A stretch of DNA of 32,314 nucleotides from Leptofilum sp050292445. Its GTDB lineage: Bacteria; Chloroflexota; Anaerolineae; Promineifilales; Promineifilaceae. Positions 15,004-23,034 of the stretch are shown piece by piece. The notes under the pieces were generated by a model. That model worked only from the letters and a program-made list of their open reading frames with translations. It did no database searches and was not told where the DNA came from. The position numbers and the translations under genes are program-made. The DNA lies in NCBI GenBank assembly GCA_050292445.1, contig JBNKLQ010000035.1, forward strand, positions 1 through 32,314, read 5' to 3'. The first letter of the stretch is position 1; each line of letters begins with the position of its first letter.

Positions 15004-15047
15004 AAAAAGTGGGGCCAGCCACTATCTTTCTGCTGGCTGGCTTCCAC
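15004..15047 (-). terminator. terminator hairpin of pspA, directly before the TPR gene start
   Basis: On the minus strand GTGG-AA-GCCAGCCA pairs with TGGCTGGC-C-CCAC (15034-15041 with 15014-15021, outer CCAC/GTGG), followed by five T (15008-15004). Five A follow and then the ATG of the next gene (14998). This is the same arrangement as at the rplI/rodZ junction. Confidence 0.8.
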
Positions 15048-15054
15048 AGCAACA

Positions 15055-15786
15055 TTACTCAATCGCAGCCTCTTCTTCCTCACTATCTTCCATAGTTAGC
15101 GCAGGTGCTTCCGCTAAACCAAGACGACGTTTGCGCTCTTCGAGCTGTAAATCTAGTTCAGTACTGCCCAAAGCCGCATCCATCTGGTTATCCAAGCGAT
15201 CCGCATACATTTCGCTATGAGCACTAGCCTTATCCAGCCGGGAACGAATCGACTCACCCAAACGAGCAATATCAGCATCACCCACGCCCATCAAATCATC
15301 CAGGCTCTTAATCGCCTTCACCGTCGTCTCTTTAGACTTGGCCAGGCGCATCAAGGCTTCCAACTCTTTCTGCTCTTGCCGGATGGTTTGTAGCTTAGCT
15401 TGCAGCTTCAGGCGAGCATTTAGCAGCGATTCATATTCACGCTGCTGCCGCACCCATTGCTCATGGTACTGCTCTTGCAGACGACGGGCAGTGTTCAACT
15501 CATTCTGAGCCGCTCGCGCCAAATCAGCTTTGCCCTGCATTAGGAGCGCATCAATGTTGCGGTCCAGCTGATCTGCCTTCTTTTTGTACTCTTTATATTT
15601 GCGCTCCATGCTTTTAACTTCACCACCCACGGTGGCCGCCGCATCTTCCAACTCATCCAAATTTTTCTCAGCGTCACGAATGTATTGCTTCATCACGGCA
15701 ATCGAATTTGTTTCCAATGCCTTATCTACCATCTCATGTAGATTTGCTGAGATTAATGTTTGTACTTTTTCAAGTAATGTTGCCAT
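15055..15786 (-). CDS. pspA: PspA/IM30 family membrane-stress protein
   Basis: The 243-residue protein is almost wholly alpha-helical and coiled coil, beginning MATLLEKVQTLISANLHEMVDKALE, the amphipathic lipid-binding helix of PspA/Vipp1. The hairpin core follows (MKQYIRDAEKNLDELEDAAATVGGEVKSMERKY ... LQEQYHEQWVRQQREYESLLNARLKLQAKL). The C-terminus is acidic (EDSEEEEAAIE). Family members bind and repair stressed inner membranes and form ESCRT-III-like assemblies. AGGAG lies 8 nt upstream of ATG 15786. A promoter (15935-15962) precedes it. No pspBC or pspF is seen; instead two large membrane proteins with coiled-coil or TPR parts follow. Confidence 0.93.
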   Translation of the reverse strand: MATLLEKVQTLISANLHEMVDKALETNSIAVMKQYIRDAEKNLDELEDAAATVGGEVKSMERKYKEYKKKADQLDRNIDALLMQGKADLARAAQNELNTARRLQEQYHEQWVRQQREYESLLNARLKLQAKLQTIRQEQKELEALMRLAKSKETTVKAIKSLDDLMGVGDADIARLGESIRSRLDKASAHSEMYADRLDNQMDAALGSTELDLQLEERKRRLGLAEAPALTMEDSEEEEAAIE

Positions 15787-15934
15787 CTGTTTTGCTCCTT
15801 AGACTCAAATGGGAGGGTTTGTAAGGTCTGCTGCTCGATACGTAAAAATCCCGTTTTTGTTGTCATTAACTATTTTGATGGATGGAATCTTCTTTTGTGG
15901 TAGCCAGGGATGAGGTTACCCAAGACCCAGAGAC

Positions 15935-15962
15935 ATTGTAAACAAACTCTGGTGTTTTTCAA
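15935..15962 (-). promoter_or_regulatory. candidate pspA promoter
   Basis: On the minus strand TTGAAA (15962-15957), a 16-bp spacer and TACAAT (15940-15935), about 150 bp before the pspA ATG. The long leader between promoter and gene is A/T-rich with no strong hairpin seen. Confidence 0.5.
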
Positions 15963-16033
15963 GCAGATGTCGTTATATTTCTCAGACTGATTCGTTCTGC
16001 AAAGAATTTTGCCTTTGCCGCGTCGTTTGGAGT

Positions 16034-18361
16034 CTATTCTTGGTAGACAGGCAACTGAAGAGCAAAATGAAATCCTGACTGTTTTCTTTTGCTAAACAAC
16101 AGCTTCCCATTGTGGAGCATGGTATACCCTTTGGCAATATAAAGACTGGGGCCATATTCAGGAAACTGAAGTAAGTCTGGTTCATCATTGGCCAAAATTT
16201 CTATAAATTTGGCAACGGTCTCATCACTTAACTTTGCTGAAAAGGTTATTACAATTTCTACATTGCCTGATTTTCCATTATAGAGGGAGAAAATTATTTC
16301 TTCAGTTTTAGGGGACGGCTCGCTTTGCTGAACGCCAATGAAAACCAGCCGCTCAATCGCTTCCTGTAAGGTTGTCGAATCTGCCTTAACTTTAGGCATA
16401 TCGGTGAGGGTCGCCATCTCAATCTGCCAACCACGCATTTCTTCTTGTTGTTTCAAAGTTTGGCAGGATTCAAAAACCATACTACCCACGTTCGCTGTAG
16501 GATATGCCTTTAAGCTATGGGCGGTCCAGGCTTCGCCCGTTTTCAGCTCAGCTAAGGAAATAAAATCCTCAATAAGACGTGTGAGACGCAGGCTATTATC
16601 CTGAATACCGCGCAGAGAGTGCTTGAGATCGCTGTCCGTATTGGCATCTAGCAGCGCTTTGGCCAGCTCATCAGAATGTTCTGAAACGGAGGCAAGCGGA
16701 GTGCGGAAATCTGGGGTAATTAGGTTGATAATGCTGCGCTTGAGATCATCAAAACTTTGAGCAACCAGATTTTGGTTGTGGAAATATTTATCTAGCTGCT
16801 TCTCAACAAAGCGCAGCATGTCGTCACTATCGTATGGCTTGGTGATGTATTCATCAACGCCCCGACGGAAGCCTTCATACTCGTCTTGCTTCTCGCCTTT
16901 AGCCGTTAAGAAGATAAAAGGGATGTGTACCCATTGTGGATTTTCGCGCACACGCAGCAAAAATTCATAACCACTCATTTTGGGCATCATAATGTCGGAG
17001 ATAATGAGATCTGGGACTTGCTGGTCAAGCACGTCCAGGGCTTCTACTCCATTCAAGGCCGTGAGAACTTTGAGCTTGTATTTACCTTCGAAGATGGTAA
17101 GCAGATCTTCAAGCCCATTCAGCAAGTTACGATCATCTTCAACCACCAGGACGGTAGCCATAGCTTTGCCTTCTTCGCGAACCAGGGCATCTTGCGCTTT
17201 TTGGCGCTGATATACAGGCAAAACAACGGTAAATTTACTTCCTTTGCCTTCCTGACTTTCAGCTTCGATACGGCCGTTATGCAGCTGCACCAATCCCTTG
17301 ACAATGGCCAAACCAGTGCCCGCCCCTTGCTGCTCAAAAATCCCCCGATTGTACTGTACAAACGGTTCAAAAATCTGGTTTTTCATGTGGGAAGGGAAGC
17401 CCATGCCCTCATCTGACACAACAATGTAAATATTTTTGGCCTGGACGGTAACTTCAACCATAATGTGATTAATGCGCCCCCGGCCGGGATCAGTAAATTT
17501 AATAGCGTTATTTAGGAGGCGTTCAAGAATGTCAGTAAGGCTGGTCGGATCGCCAAAAATCAAAGGCAGCTTGTCCGGTATTTCGCTGGTGAGTATATAT
17601 TGCCCTTCCGTGACTATATCTTGGTGGGCGGCAATGACATCCTTTATCAGGCCAGATAAGTTGGGCAAAGGCTTGGCCCGTGACAAATAGTTGGCTTGCG
17701 CTTCACCACTGCGCAGCTCCATCACCCGAACAAAATCATCCACCAAACGCGTTAGCCGGAAGCAGCCTGCCTGAATGCCGCGCAAATATTCTCGATAGTT
17801 ACGGCCGTCGGTAAACTCCGTCAGACTGTCAGCAAGCATTTCATAATATGCCGTCACATAAGTGAGTGGCGTGCGAAATTCATGGTTGAGAATTTGCAGG
17901 ATATTTTTCTTCAGCGATTCTACATTGCGCTCCCGTGCCTGCTTACGTTCATAGGCCATGTCCAACTGAGCATGGATCAACGTCAGCAGCTCAGAGATGA
18001 CAAAGGGCTTTGTAATGTATAAATCAGCATCACTCAACCGCCCTTTGCGAATATCGGGCTCTTCCCCTTTGGCTGTGACAAAAATAAAAGGGATTTGAAT
18101 CCATTCTGGATTGGCGCGAACGTGGTTTAGGAATTCGTAGCCACCCATTTGGGGCATCATCACATCAGAGATGATCAGATCTGGTTCCTGCTTAGCCATG
18201 ATGTCCAGCGCCATACGGCCGTCATTGGCCTGAAGCACTGTGATGTTGTAGCCTAAGTCAGCAATTTCCAGAAGATCATTCATGCCATCCAGCATGGATT
18301 GATCATCTTCAACAATCAAGATTGTGGCAGTACGGTTGTTGGTTTTTTCAGCAAGTTGCAT
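16034..18361 (-). CDS. duplicated response-regulator/histidine-kinase protein (REC-HK-REC-pseudoHK)
   Basis: The soluble protein has 775 residues, with no TM helix. From ATG 18361: REC 1 at about 13-130 (acidic D19/D20, phospho-Asp D66 in SDVMMP, Lys118). HisKA follows with phospho-His H160 in NHEFRTP, then HATPase_c about 235-385 (N-box LLNNAIKF at 282-289, DEGMGF 317-322, GAGTGLAIVKGL 346-357). REC 2 is at about 402-520 (D409/D410, D456, Lys508). A second HisKA-like helix carries TPDFRTP: Pro550 stands where His160 would be, exactly 390 residues on. A final HATPase-like region lacks the N-box. The second half is therefore a duplicated, probably catalytically dead kinase. A TTG at 18376 could add five residues. 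No separate output domain or neighbouring regulator is visible. Confidence 0.9.
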   Translation of the reverse strand: MQLAEKTNNRTATILIVEDDQSMLDGMNDLLEIADLGYNITVLQANDGRMALDIMAKQEPDLIISDVMMPQMGGYEFLNHVRANPEWIQIPFIFVTAKGEEPDIRKGRLSDADLYITKPFVISELLTLIHAQLDMAYERKQARERNVESLKKNILQILNHEFRTPLTYVTAYYEMLADSLTEFTDGRNYREYLRGIQAGCFRLTRLVDDFVRVMELRSGEAQANYLSRAKPLPNLSGLIKDVIAAHQDIVTEGQYILTSEIPDKLPLIFGDPTSLTDILERLLNNAIKFTDPGRGRINHIMVEVTVQAKNIYIVVSDEGMGFPSHMKNQIFEPFVQYNRGIFEQQGAGTGLAIVKGLVQLHNGRIEAESQEGKGSKFTVVLPVYQRQKAQDALVREEGKAMATVLVVEDDRNLLNGLEDLLTIFEGKYKLKVLTALNGVEALDVLDQQVPDLIISDIMMPKMSGYEFLLRVRENPQWVHIPFIFLTAKGEKQDEYEGFRRGVDEYITKPYDSDDMLRFVEKQLDKYFHNQNLVAQSFDDLKRSIINLITPDFRTPLASVSEHSDELAKALLDANTDSDLKHSLRGIQDNSLRLTRLIEDFISLAELKTGEAWTAHSLKAYPTANVGSMVFESCQTLKQQEEMRGWQIEMATLTDMPKVKADSTTLQEAIERLVFIGVQQSEPSPKTEEIIFSLYNGKSGNVEIVITFSAKLSDETVAKFIEILANDEPDLLQFPEYGPSLYIAKGYTMLHNGKLLFSKRKQSGFHFALQLPVYQE

Positions 18362-18502
18362 AATGTTCCCGGACAAACAGTGGCGACTTTTCGGGTTTTA
18401 CTGAGAGTAGGCTTGTTACGGCCGTTGACTCAGGTAAAAGCGAAATGGATTAATATGTTTTCTGTGTTGCTTTCGCACCCTTTTCCTAAACAATCTACCA
18501 AA

Positions 18503-18620
18503 ATTATACAATATCCGTAAATTGCGTCGCCGTGTGAATTTTGTACCGAATTTCTGACATATCTTCTTTTCATCGAAAGTCTTGATCTTTAGTCACCTAA
18601 ATATGCCCGTGGTCACTTAA
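18503..18620 (-). promoter_or_regulatory. upstream region of the hybrid kinase: -10 box and paired GTCACYTAA direct repeats
   Basis: In the 292 bp between the kinase gene and the LPQTG-gene terminator I see no gene. A TATAAT box lies at 18508-18503 on the minus strand without a good -35. Further upstream, GTCACCTAA (18592-18600) and GTCACTTAA (18612-18620) are direct repeats starting exactly 20 bp apart, as is common for activator or response-regulator sites. An octamer lies at 18418-18425 in the leader. Confidence 0.4.
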
Positions 18621-18653
18621 TTATTGTAGGCAAATCTGACTCAACCCCGTAGA

Positions 18654-18694
18654 AATAAAAACAACCAGCACCTACTGCGCGGCGCTGGTTGTTT
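18654..18694 (-). terminator. intrinsic terminator of the LPQTG gene
   Basis: AAACAACCAGC/GCTGGTTGTTT (18659-18669 with 18684-18694) forms a perfect 11-bp stem with a 14-nt loop. On the minus strand it is followed by TTTTTATTTCT. It ends the transcript of the gene at 18773-19423. Confidence 0.85.
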
Positions 18695-18772
18695 GATGTA
18701 CTAATTAAAATTTCTGGCGGCAGGCATCTGCCCATCAGCAAGTGCAGGACCACCCTGCTACAAAGTTGATGA

Positions 18773-19423
18773 TTAACTCATTGTCCGTAAGCGGCGGGCA
18801 AAAAGCAACAAGCCAACGAGCACAAATGCTGCCAGTACAACACCCCAGGTATCCAGTCCTGTCTGGGGCAACGCCTCACCGTTGCTACCATCGCCGGTCT
18901 CGCTTAATGCTGAAATCGGGGTCGGGGTGGCATCTTCATCGGCGGTGTCACCTTCAGCAGCGCCATCCTCCTCAGCCCCGGTCCCATCCGTTTCGTCAGC
19001 AGCAGCATCCGTCTCTTCGCCTTCATCCGCCTCGCCATCTCCAGCACCGATTACTGCTTCTTCGTCTGTTGTGTCCTCAACGACAGGCGTGTTGGTGGGA
19101 GTTGGCGTCTCTGTGGCCGGGGCAGATGTCGCGGTTGGTGTACCAGTTGGTTCAGGGGGTTCCGTTGGAATAGCTGCGGCCGTATCCGTAGCAGCTACAG
19201 ATGTGGCAATATTAGACGCCTCTGTCTCTGCATTGCGTGTCTCAATAGCGGCAACTTCTTCAGCCCGATCTTCTGCGGCACGATTATTGATCAAGAAAAA
19301 AGCAGTGCAGACGCCCATCAGAATGAACAACGTCACTAAAACACCAACCGCCATCAAAAATGGGCGGCGATTTGAAGAATTTTCCTCTTCCAGAAAATCT
19401 TCCTCTATATAGTCATCTTGCAT
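18773..19423 (-). CDS. membrane protein with C-terminal LPQTG sorting-type signal
   Basis: The 216-residue protein has an acidic cytoplasmic N-terminus (MQDDYIEEDFLEEENSSNRR), TM helix 1 at about 22-45 and a long disordered T/P/E/A/D-rich region (about 50-180) containing many TPTNTP and TAT-type motifs. Its C-terminus is LPQTG, a hydrophobic helix (WGVVLAAFVLVGLLLF) and a basic tail ARRLRTMS. The LPXTG-helix-basic order is the signature of sortase substrates. An N-terminal anchor that is not a cleavable signal is unusual for them. GGAGG lies 5 nt before ATG 19423. A strong terminator follows. No sortase gene is in the window. The alternative is a decorative bitopic protein with a chance LPQTG. 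Confidence 0.8.
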   Translation of the reverse strand: MQDDYIEEDFLEEENSSNRRPFLMAVGVLVTLFILMGVCTAFFLINNRAAEDRAEEVAAIETRNAETEASNIATSVAATDTAAAIPTEPPEPTGTPTATSAPATETPTPTNTPVVEDTTDEEAVIGAGDGEADEGEETDAAADETDGTGAEEDGAAEGDTADEDATPTPISALSETGDGSNGEALPQTGLDTWGVVLAAFVLVGLLLFARRLRTMS

Positions 19424-19456
19424 AATTTCCTCCGTTCAATAAATCGTTTATCGCTT

Positions 19457-19560
19457 AGTACAGCTTTGCTGAAGTGTGTTCCGGTTATACAAAGCCCGCT
19501 GTACTTTAAGCAGTTTGGCACAGCGAAGTTTGATTTCGGAACGAATTTACGCCAAACTGC
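19457..19560. repeat. two consecutive inverted repeats in the spacer before the LPQTG gene
   Basis: AGTACAGC (19457-19464) pairs with GCTGTACT (19498-19505), and GCAGTTTGGC (19510-19519) pairs with GCCAAACTGC (19551-19560). The second pair starts 2 bp after the stop of the barrel-sandwich gene and may end that transcript, though no T-tract follows. The first lies in the leader of the LPQTG gene. Confidence 0.5.
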
Positions 19561-19562
19561 CC

Positions 19563-20624
19563 TCAGGCAATGACATCGAGATTTGCCGTGGGGACCAACA
19601 TCGTTTGTCCATCTGGCAGTTCCACATCAACACCAGGAACCTTCATGCCCACGGCGGTTAGCTGCAACCGATTATAGATGTGTTTTACAGTTCCTACCTG
19701 GGCTATTTTTGTTTTGCCCAAAATGCGAACACGCTGGCCGGGTTCTAATGTTTTCTTTACGGTAACCGCATCTACGCCCAAGGCTGCCGCCTGGGGCAAA
19801 ATAATTTCAGGGTGTTGACCCGCTTCTGCATTGTAGTCACCAAACAGCGAAACCGAACGGCCGTCTGCCTGCTGCAACAATTGAAAGATGGGAGAAGACA
19901 TACCACCCCCACCAACGCCATCTGTCACAATGAGTGGCAAAGGGGATGCCTGGCTGGCCCGGCATAATTCTGCCGTGGCACTGCCAACAATCAAACCACG
20001 CACGCCCAAATCTTCAGCCCGGTGAAACAACTCTAAATCATTTAGACTGCCAATAGCCAAAACCTGCCCTGTGACATCCAAATTGAGATGTTCTGGGGAC
20101 AAAACCGCACTCGGCACGTTGGCCACAACCTTGAGTTGCCCGACCCCTTCGCGTCCAGAGCCCCAGGCAGCCTGGATCAAGCTGCCGCTTGTTTCAATCA
20201 TCACGCCCCGGTTACTCACATAGCTTACAACGCGACCGGCCACCAACGCGCGCAGCTCCAGCCAATCTGAGGTTGGTTGAATAGCAATACGGCCGTTCAC
20301 TACATCAAAAAATATACCGTCCACCGGCGAGACAACCTGCCGCTCACCCAGCAGCCGCTTGCGCGAGGCCAAAACTGTCCCCGCTTCAACAGAAGCCCCC
20401 TTCTCGACACGCAAATGTTCACCCAGCTCATCGGGGGCAATGCCCAACTTCTCTACGGCCGACAAGATGGCAAAATCGGTTGCCATGGTGGTGCGCGCCA
20501 CTACCTGAATCGGGCTGACCTCTTGCCCCACGCGCACGACCGTTTCTCCGCCCTTGGGCAGCACACGAGGACGCCGGATTTTGGTATGTTCCTGGATGAC
20601 CACAGATCGATAAAACTCTTTCAT
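19563..20624 (-). CDS. uncharacterised protein with barrel-sandwich-like domain, last gene of MutL-like cluster
   Basis: The 353-residue soluble protein shows no TM helix. The first ~130 residues are rich in short beta segments with GGETVVRVGQEV, VEKGASVEAGTVLASRK and QVVSPVDGIFFDVV. This resembles lipoyl/biotinyl barrel-sandwich folds, though no lipoylated or biotinylated Lys motif is seen. The central part (about 180-280) has LAIGSLNDLELFHRAEDLGVRGLIVGSA and VTDGVGGGGMSSPIF, and the end (about 290-353) is again small beta strands with a KOW-like feel (VRILGKTKIAQVGTVKHI). GGAGG inside the end of the upstream gene lies just before its ATG. The gap is 3 nt, so it is co-translated with the ATPase. 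The family is not recognised. Confidence 0.75.
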   Translation of the reverse strand: MKEFYRSVVIQEHTKIRRPRVLPKGGETVVRVGQEVSPIQVVARTTMATDFAILSAVEKLGIAPDELGEHLRVEKGASVEAGTVLASRKRLLGERQVVSPVDGIFFDVVNGRIAIQPTSDWLELRALVAGRVVSYVSNRGVMIETSGSLIQAAWGSGREGVGQLKVVANVPSAVLSPEHLNLDVTGQVLAIGSLNDLELFHRAEDLGVRGLIVGSATAELCRASQASPLPLIVTDGVGGGGMSSPIFQLLQQADGRSVSLFGDYNAEAGQHPEIILPQAAALGVDAVTVKKTLEPGQRVRILGKTKIAQVGTVKHIYNRLQLTAVGMKVPGVDVELPDGQTMLVPTANLDVIA

Positions 20625-20627
20625 TAT

Positions 20628-22379
20628 CTAGCCTCCCATGTCCCACAGCCATTTGCGCATCAGGCTGCGCCGGTCAGCTACATCACGCGGCAAGGTAAAC
20701 GGCCGTCCCCGCGCATCAACGACCAAACCACCTACTAAACCACCCGTCAACGTCATCTTCTTGCCCTGCCCAGGACCAAAACCAATATCAAATCGTCCTG
20801 TGGGCTTCACGGTAACCTTCGCACTTTTGCCCGGGGCAATGGGGAAAATTTCAATCTTGCCAAACTCGATTTCGCCTTCAAAGCTCACCCGATCAGACTC
20901 TATCGAAATATCCATTGCCTTCTTGCCCAGCTGGCCTTTGCCCGTCGGGGCAATGACCCAGCCCAGGTCAGACAACACGCCAGCCTCCAGCGTTTGAATA
21001 ACGGCCAACGGCTGATGAGAGGCCAGCGCTCCCAGGGCTGGTAACACCCCATAGCGATCCAGCGCAATGGAAAAAATACCTGTCGGCTGAAGCGCATCCA
21101 GCAGCATGAGCACAATTTGCCCCGGACGTGGCGCATTGGCCAGCGTGCTGCCTCTGGCCAGGAGCAAGCCAAAGGGGGGCGGCGTACGCTGATCCCCTAC
21201 AAAAGGCCAACGTGCATCGCTGCCTGCGGCTGCGGCGGCACAGCGAACCAACGTGCGGGCCACAGCTTGCTCCATCTGCAACATTTTTTCATCTGTGGCT
21301 AAGGTGAAGGGATGCAATGATTTGTTGAAAATATAATCGGCCGTTTCGGCTGCCGAAACCTCTTCCGGTACCCACTGCCGAATCTCATCAATCGAAACCA
21401 TGTCCAATAAATTGGCTACTGGCTGTCCCGTTCCCAATTCAGAATGAATCGATACCTGGGCTTGTTCTGGATCGGCCATGACCAGCGAAACACTGTTGCT
21501 GCCCAAATCCACGCCCAAAACCGACTGCTTTTGCAGCGCCGCAAAATAGTGTGCAATGTTGCCAAAAGCGTGGGCCGTAGGCAAAATGGGATAATTGCTC
21601 CAATCGCGCAGTTCCTGAGCGCCAGGCAACTCATTGATCTTCAATTCTTCATACAGGTTCGTAATGAGCCGCACGGCATCATCTAGCTGTTCCGTTTCTA
21701 ATGTGGGTCGCAGCTTATTGGCCATCTGCACATTGGCATAATCGCTCAACATCCCCTGTACCCGTTCACGAAGTCTGATATTGCCGGCAAAAATCACTTC
21801 GGGCACCAAGCTGTCACCCATCACGCTGATGCCTAAGCCAACCGATTCCACAATTTGTAAAAGCCGATCTTCTGCCCCGCCATCCGTGCCGCCAGAAATA
21901 AGAATAAGTTCTGGCTGAGATTGCACCACAGCCCCCACTTGTTCATGCGGCCGTCGTTGATCGGATAGCGTCAGGCGATCTTTTTCGTGGTGGTAAATGG
22001 AGCGCAGTGCTTTACGGGCCGAGGTAATGCTAACCTCATCAAACAAGCCTACCAGCAGCACATTTAGCGGCTGGGCAGCGCTGGACACGGCCGCAAAATG
22101 GTCCACACCAGTGCCATCGGTGCGCACAGGGCGAATGAGCCGCCCCTGTTCGTTAAGCAGTTTGCGCCCGGTAATCTCTGAAATACGGCCGATTGCTTGC
22201 TGCACACCCTGAGCCACGTCAAACCAGGGAGCGTGGATTGTGGTGGGAACGGCCGCTCGGGCAATCAGCCGATACGCACCAGCTACCATATCAAACAGAA
22301 CTACCGTCGTGTGCGTACTGCCGCAATCAGCGACCAGAAATGATTCGTACCTTTCTACCTGCGGCGCTTCAGTCGTCAT
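20628..22379 (-). CDS. MutL-family (glutamate-mutase-associated type) ASKHA ATPase, orphan
   Basis: The 583-residue protein has the two nucleotide-binding loops of the actin/Hsp70/sugar-kinase fold: phosphate-1 VADCGSTHTTVVLFD at 16-30 and phosphate-2 LGVDLGSNSVSLV at 288-300, plus ISGGTDGG at 161-168 and IFAGNIRLRERVQ. This matches the MutL/GlmL family, whose founding members are encoded with coenzyme-B12 glutamate mutase and are thought to reactivate it. No mutase subunit is visible here; the neighbours are membrane proteins and a scaffold. The C-terminal ~110 residues (about 475-583) look like a beta-rich add-on. Start ATG 22379 overlaps the upstream stop (TAATG). Role in this cluster: possibly an ATP-driven switch (inference). 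Confidence 0.85.
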   Translation of the reverse strand: MTTEAPQVERYESFLVADCGSTHTTVVLFDMVAGAYRLIARAAVPTTIHAPWFDVAQGVQQAIGRISEITGRKLLNEQGRLIRPVRTDGTGVDHFAAVSSAAQPLNVLLVGLFDEVSITSARKALRSIYHHEKDRLTLSDQRRPHEQVGAVVQSQPELILISGGTDGGAEDRLLQIVESVGLGISVMGDSLVPEVIFAGNIRLRERVQGMLSDYANVQMANKLRPTLETEQLDDAVRLITNLYEELKINELPGAQELRDWSNYPILPTAHAFGNIAHYFAALQKQSVLGVDLGSNSVSLVMADPEQAQVSIHSELGTGQPVANLLDMVSIDEIRQWVPEEVSAAETADYIFNKSLHPFTLATDEKMLQMEQAVARTLVRCAAAAAGSDARWPFVGDQRTPPPFGLLLARGSTLANAPRPGQIVLMLLDALQPTGIFSIALDRYGVLPALGALASHQPLAVIQTLEAGVLSDLGWVIAPTGKGQLGKKAMDISIESDRVSFEGEIEFGKIEIFPIAPGKSAKVTVKPTGRFDIGFGPGQGKKMTLTGGLVGGLVVDARGRPFTLPRDVADRRSLMRKWLWDMGG

Positions 22380-23011
22380 TAGAATCGTTGTACCAGTTCC
22401 GTTATGAAGAAGTTGAGTCGTTCTGCCAATAAAATAAGCCCGGTGCTAATTAACGTAGCAAACAACGCACCAAACGTCACGGTAAGGACAATGCGACCAA
22501 CGGCCGTAACGCCTCGCTGCCACATCGCTGGCTGCCACACACCGCTACTGCGCGGTCGCAAAGCCGTAAACTGGAAAGCCAACAGTGTGCACACGGTTAA
22601 AACAGCCACAATTGCCCCTTGTAACGGGCTGGTCGCCTGCACATCGACAATTTGTGGCCATAGCGTACCGGTAAGGCTGCCCAGCAATGCAACAGCGGCC
22701 CCTACCCCCACCAATAGAGCCAGCGTTGTGTTGCCCAACCAGCTCACGCTAGGCAGGCGGCGGGCCAGCAGCATCAGCACAAATAAGACAGGCACCAGCC
22801 AAATAACAGAGTCCGGATCGGTTGGATTGGCCCGTACCTGCTGCCAAATAGGCAATAGCAGCTGCCGCACCACAACAACCACAGCATAAGCGGCACTCAC
22901 CCCGACCAATAGATGAACCGAAATTCGGTACAGCGGATTATCGCCAACCATGTAGCTGTAAATAAAAAGCGTAAGCGCGATACCGATGATGAGTCCTGCT
23001 AGTTCAGTCAT
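22379..23011 (-). CDS. multi-TM protein of unknown function
   Basis: The 210-residue protein is strongly hydrophobic, with six likely TM helices at about 5-22, 30-51, 68-85, 93-113, 130-148 and 168-195. Charged loops are short (QQVRANPTDPDS, RPRSSGVWQPAMWQRG). No transporter motif or conserved polar pair stands out. It follows the scaffold gene by 23 bp and overlaps the ATPase gene by one base (TAATG), so the ATPase and this protein are probably made in step. The family is not recognised. Confidence 0.8.
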   Translation of the reverse strand: MTELAGLIIGIALTLFIYSYMVGDNPLYRISVHLLVGVSAAYAVVVVVRQLLLPIWQQVRANPTDPDSVIWLVPVLFVLMLLARRLPSVSWLGNTTLALLVGVGAAVALLGSLTGTLWPQIVDVQATSPLQGAIVAVLTVCTLLAFQFTALRPRSSGVWQPAMWQRGVTAVGRIVLTVTFGALFATLISTGLILLAERLNFFITELVQRF

Positions 23012-23034
23012 GTCTCTTTATACCGAAGATTGCC

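Noticed and set aside
18882..19412. 176-residue plus-strand frame rich in Ser, Val and Ala
   Set aside because: Antisense shadow of the low-complexity T/P/E-rich LPQTG gene, which has a good ribosome site and a terminator.
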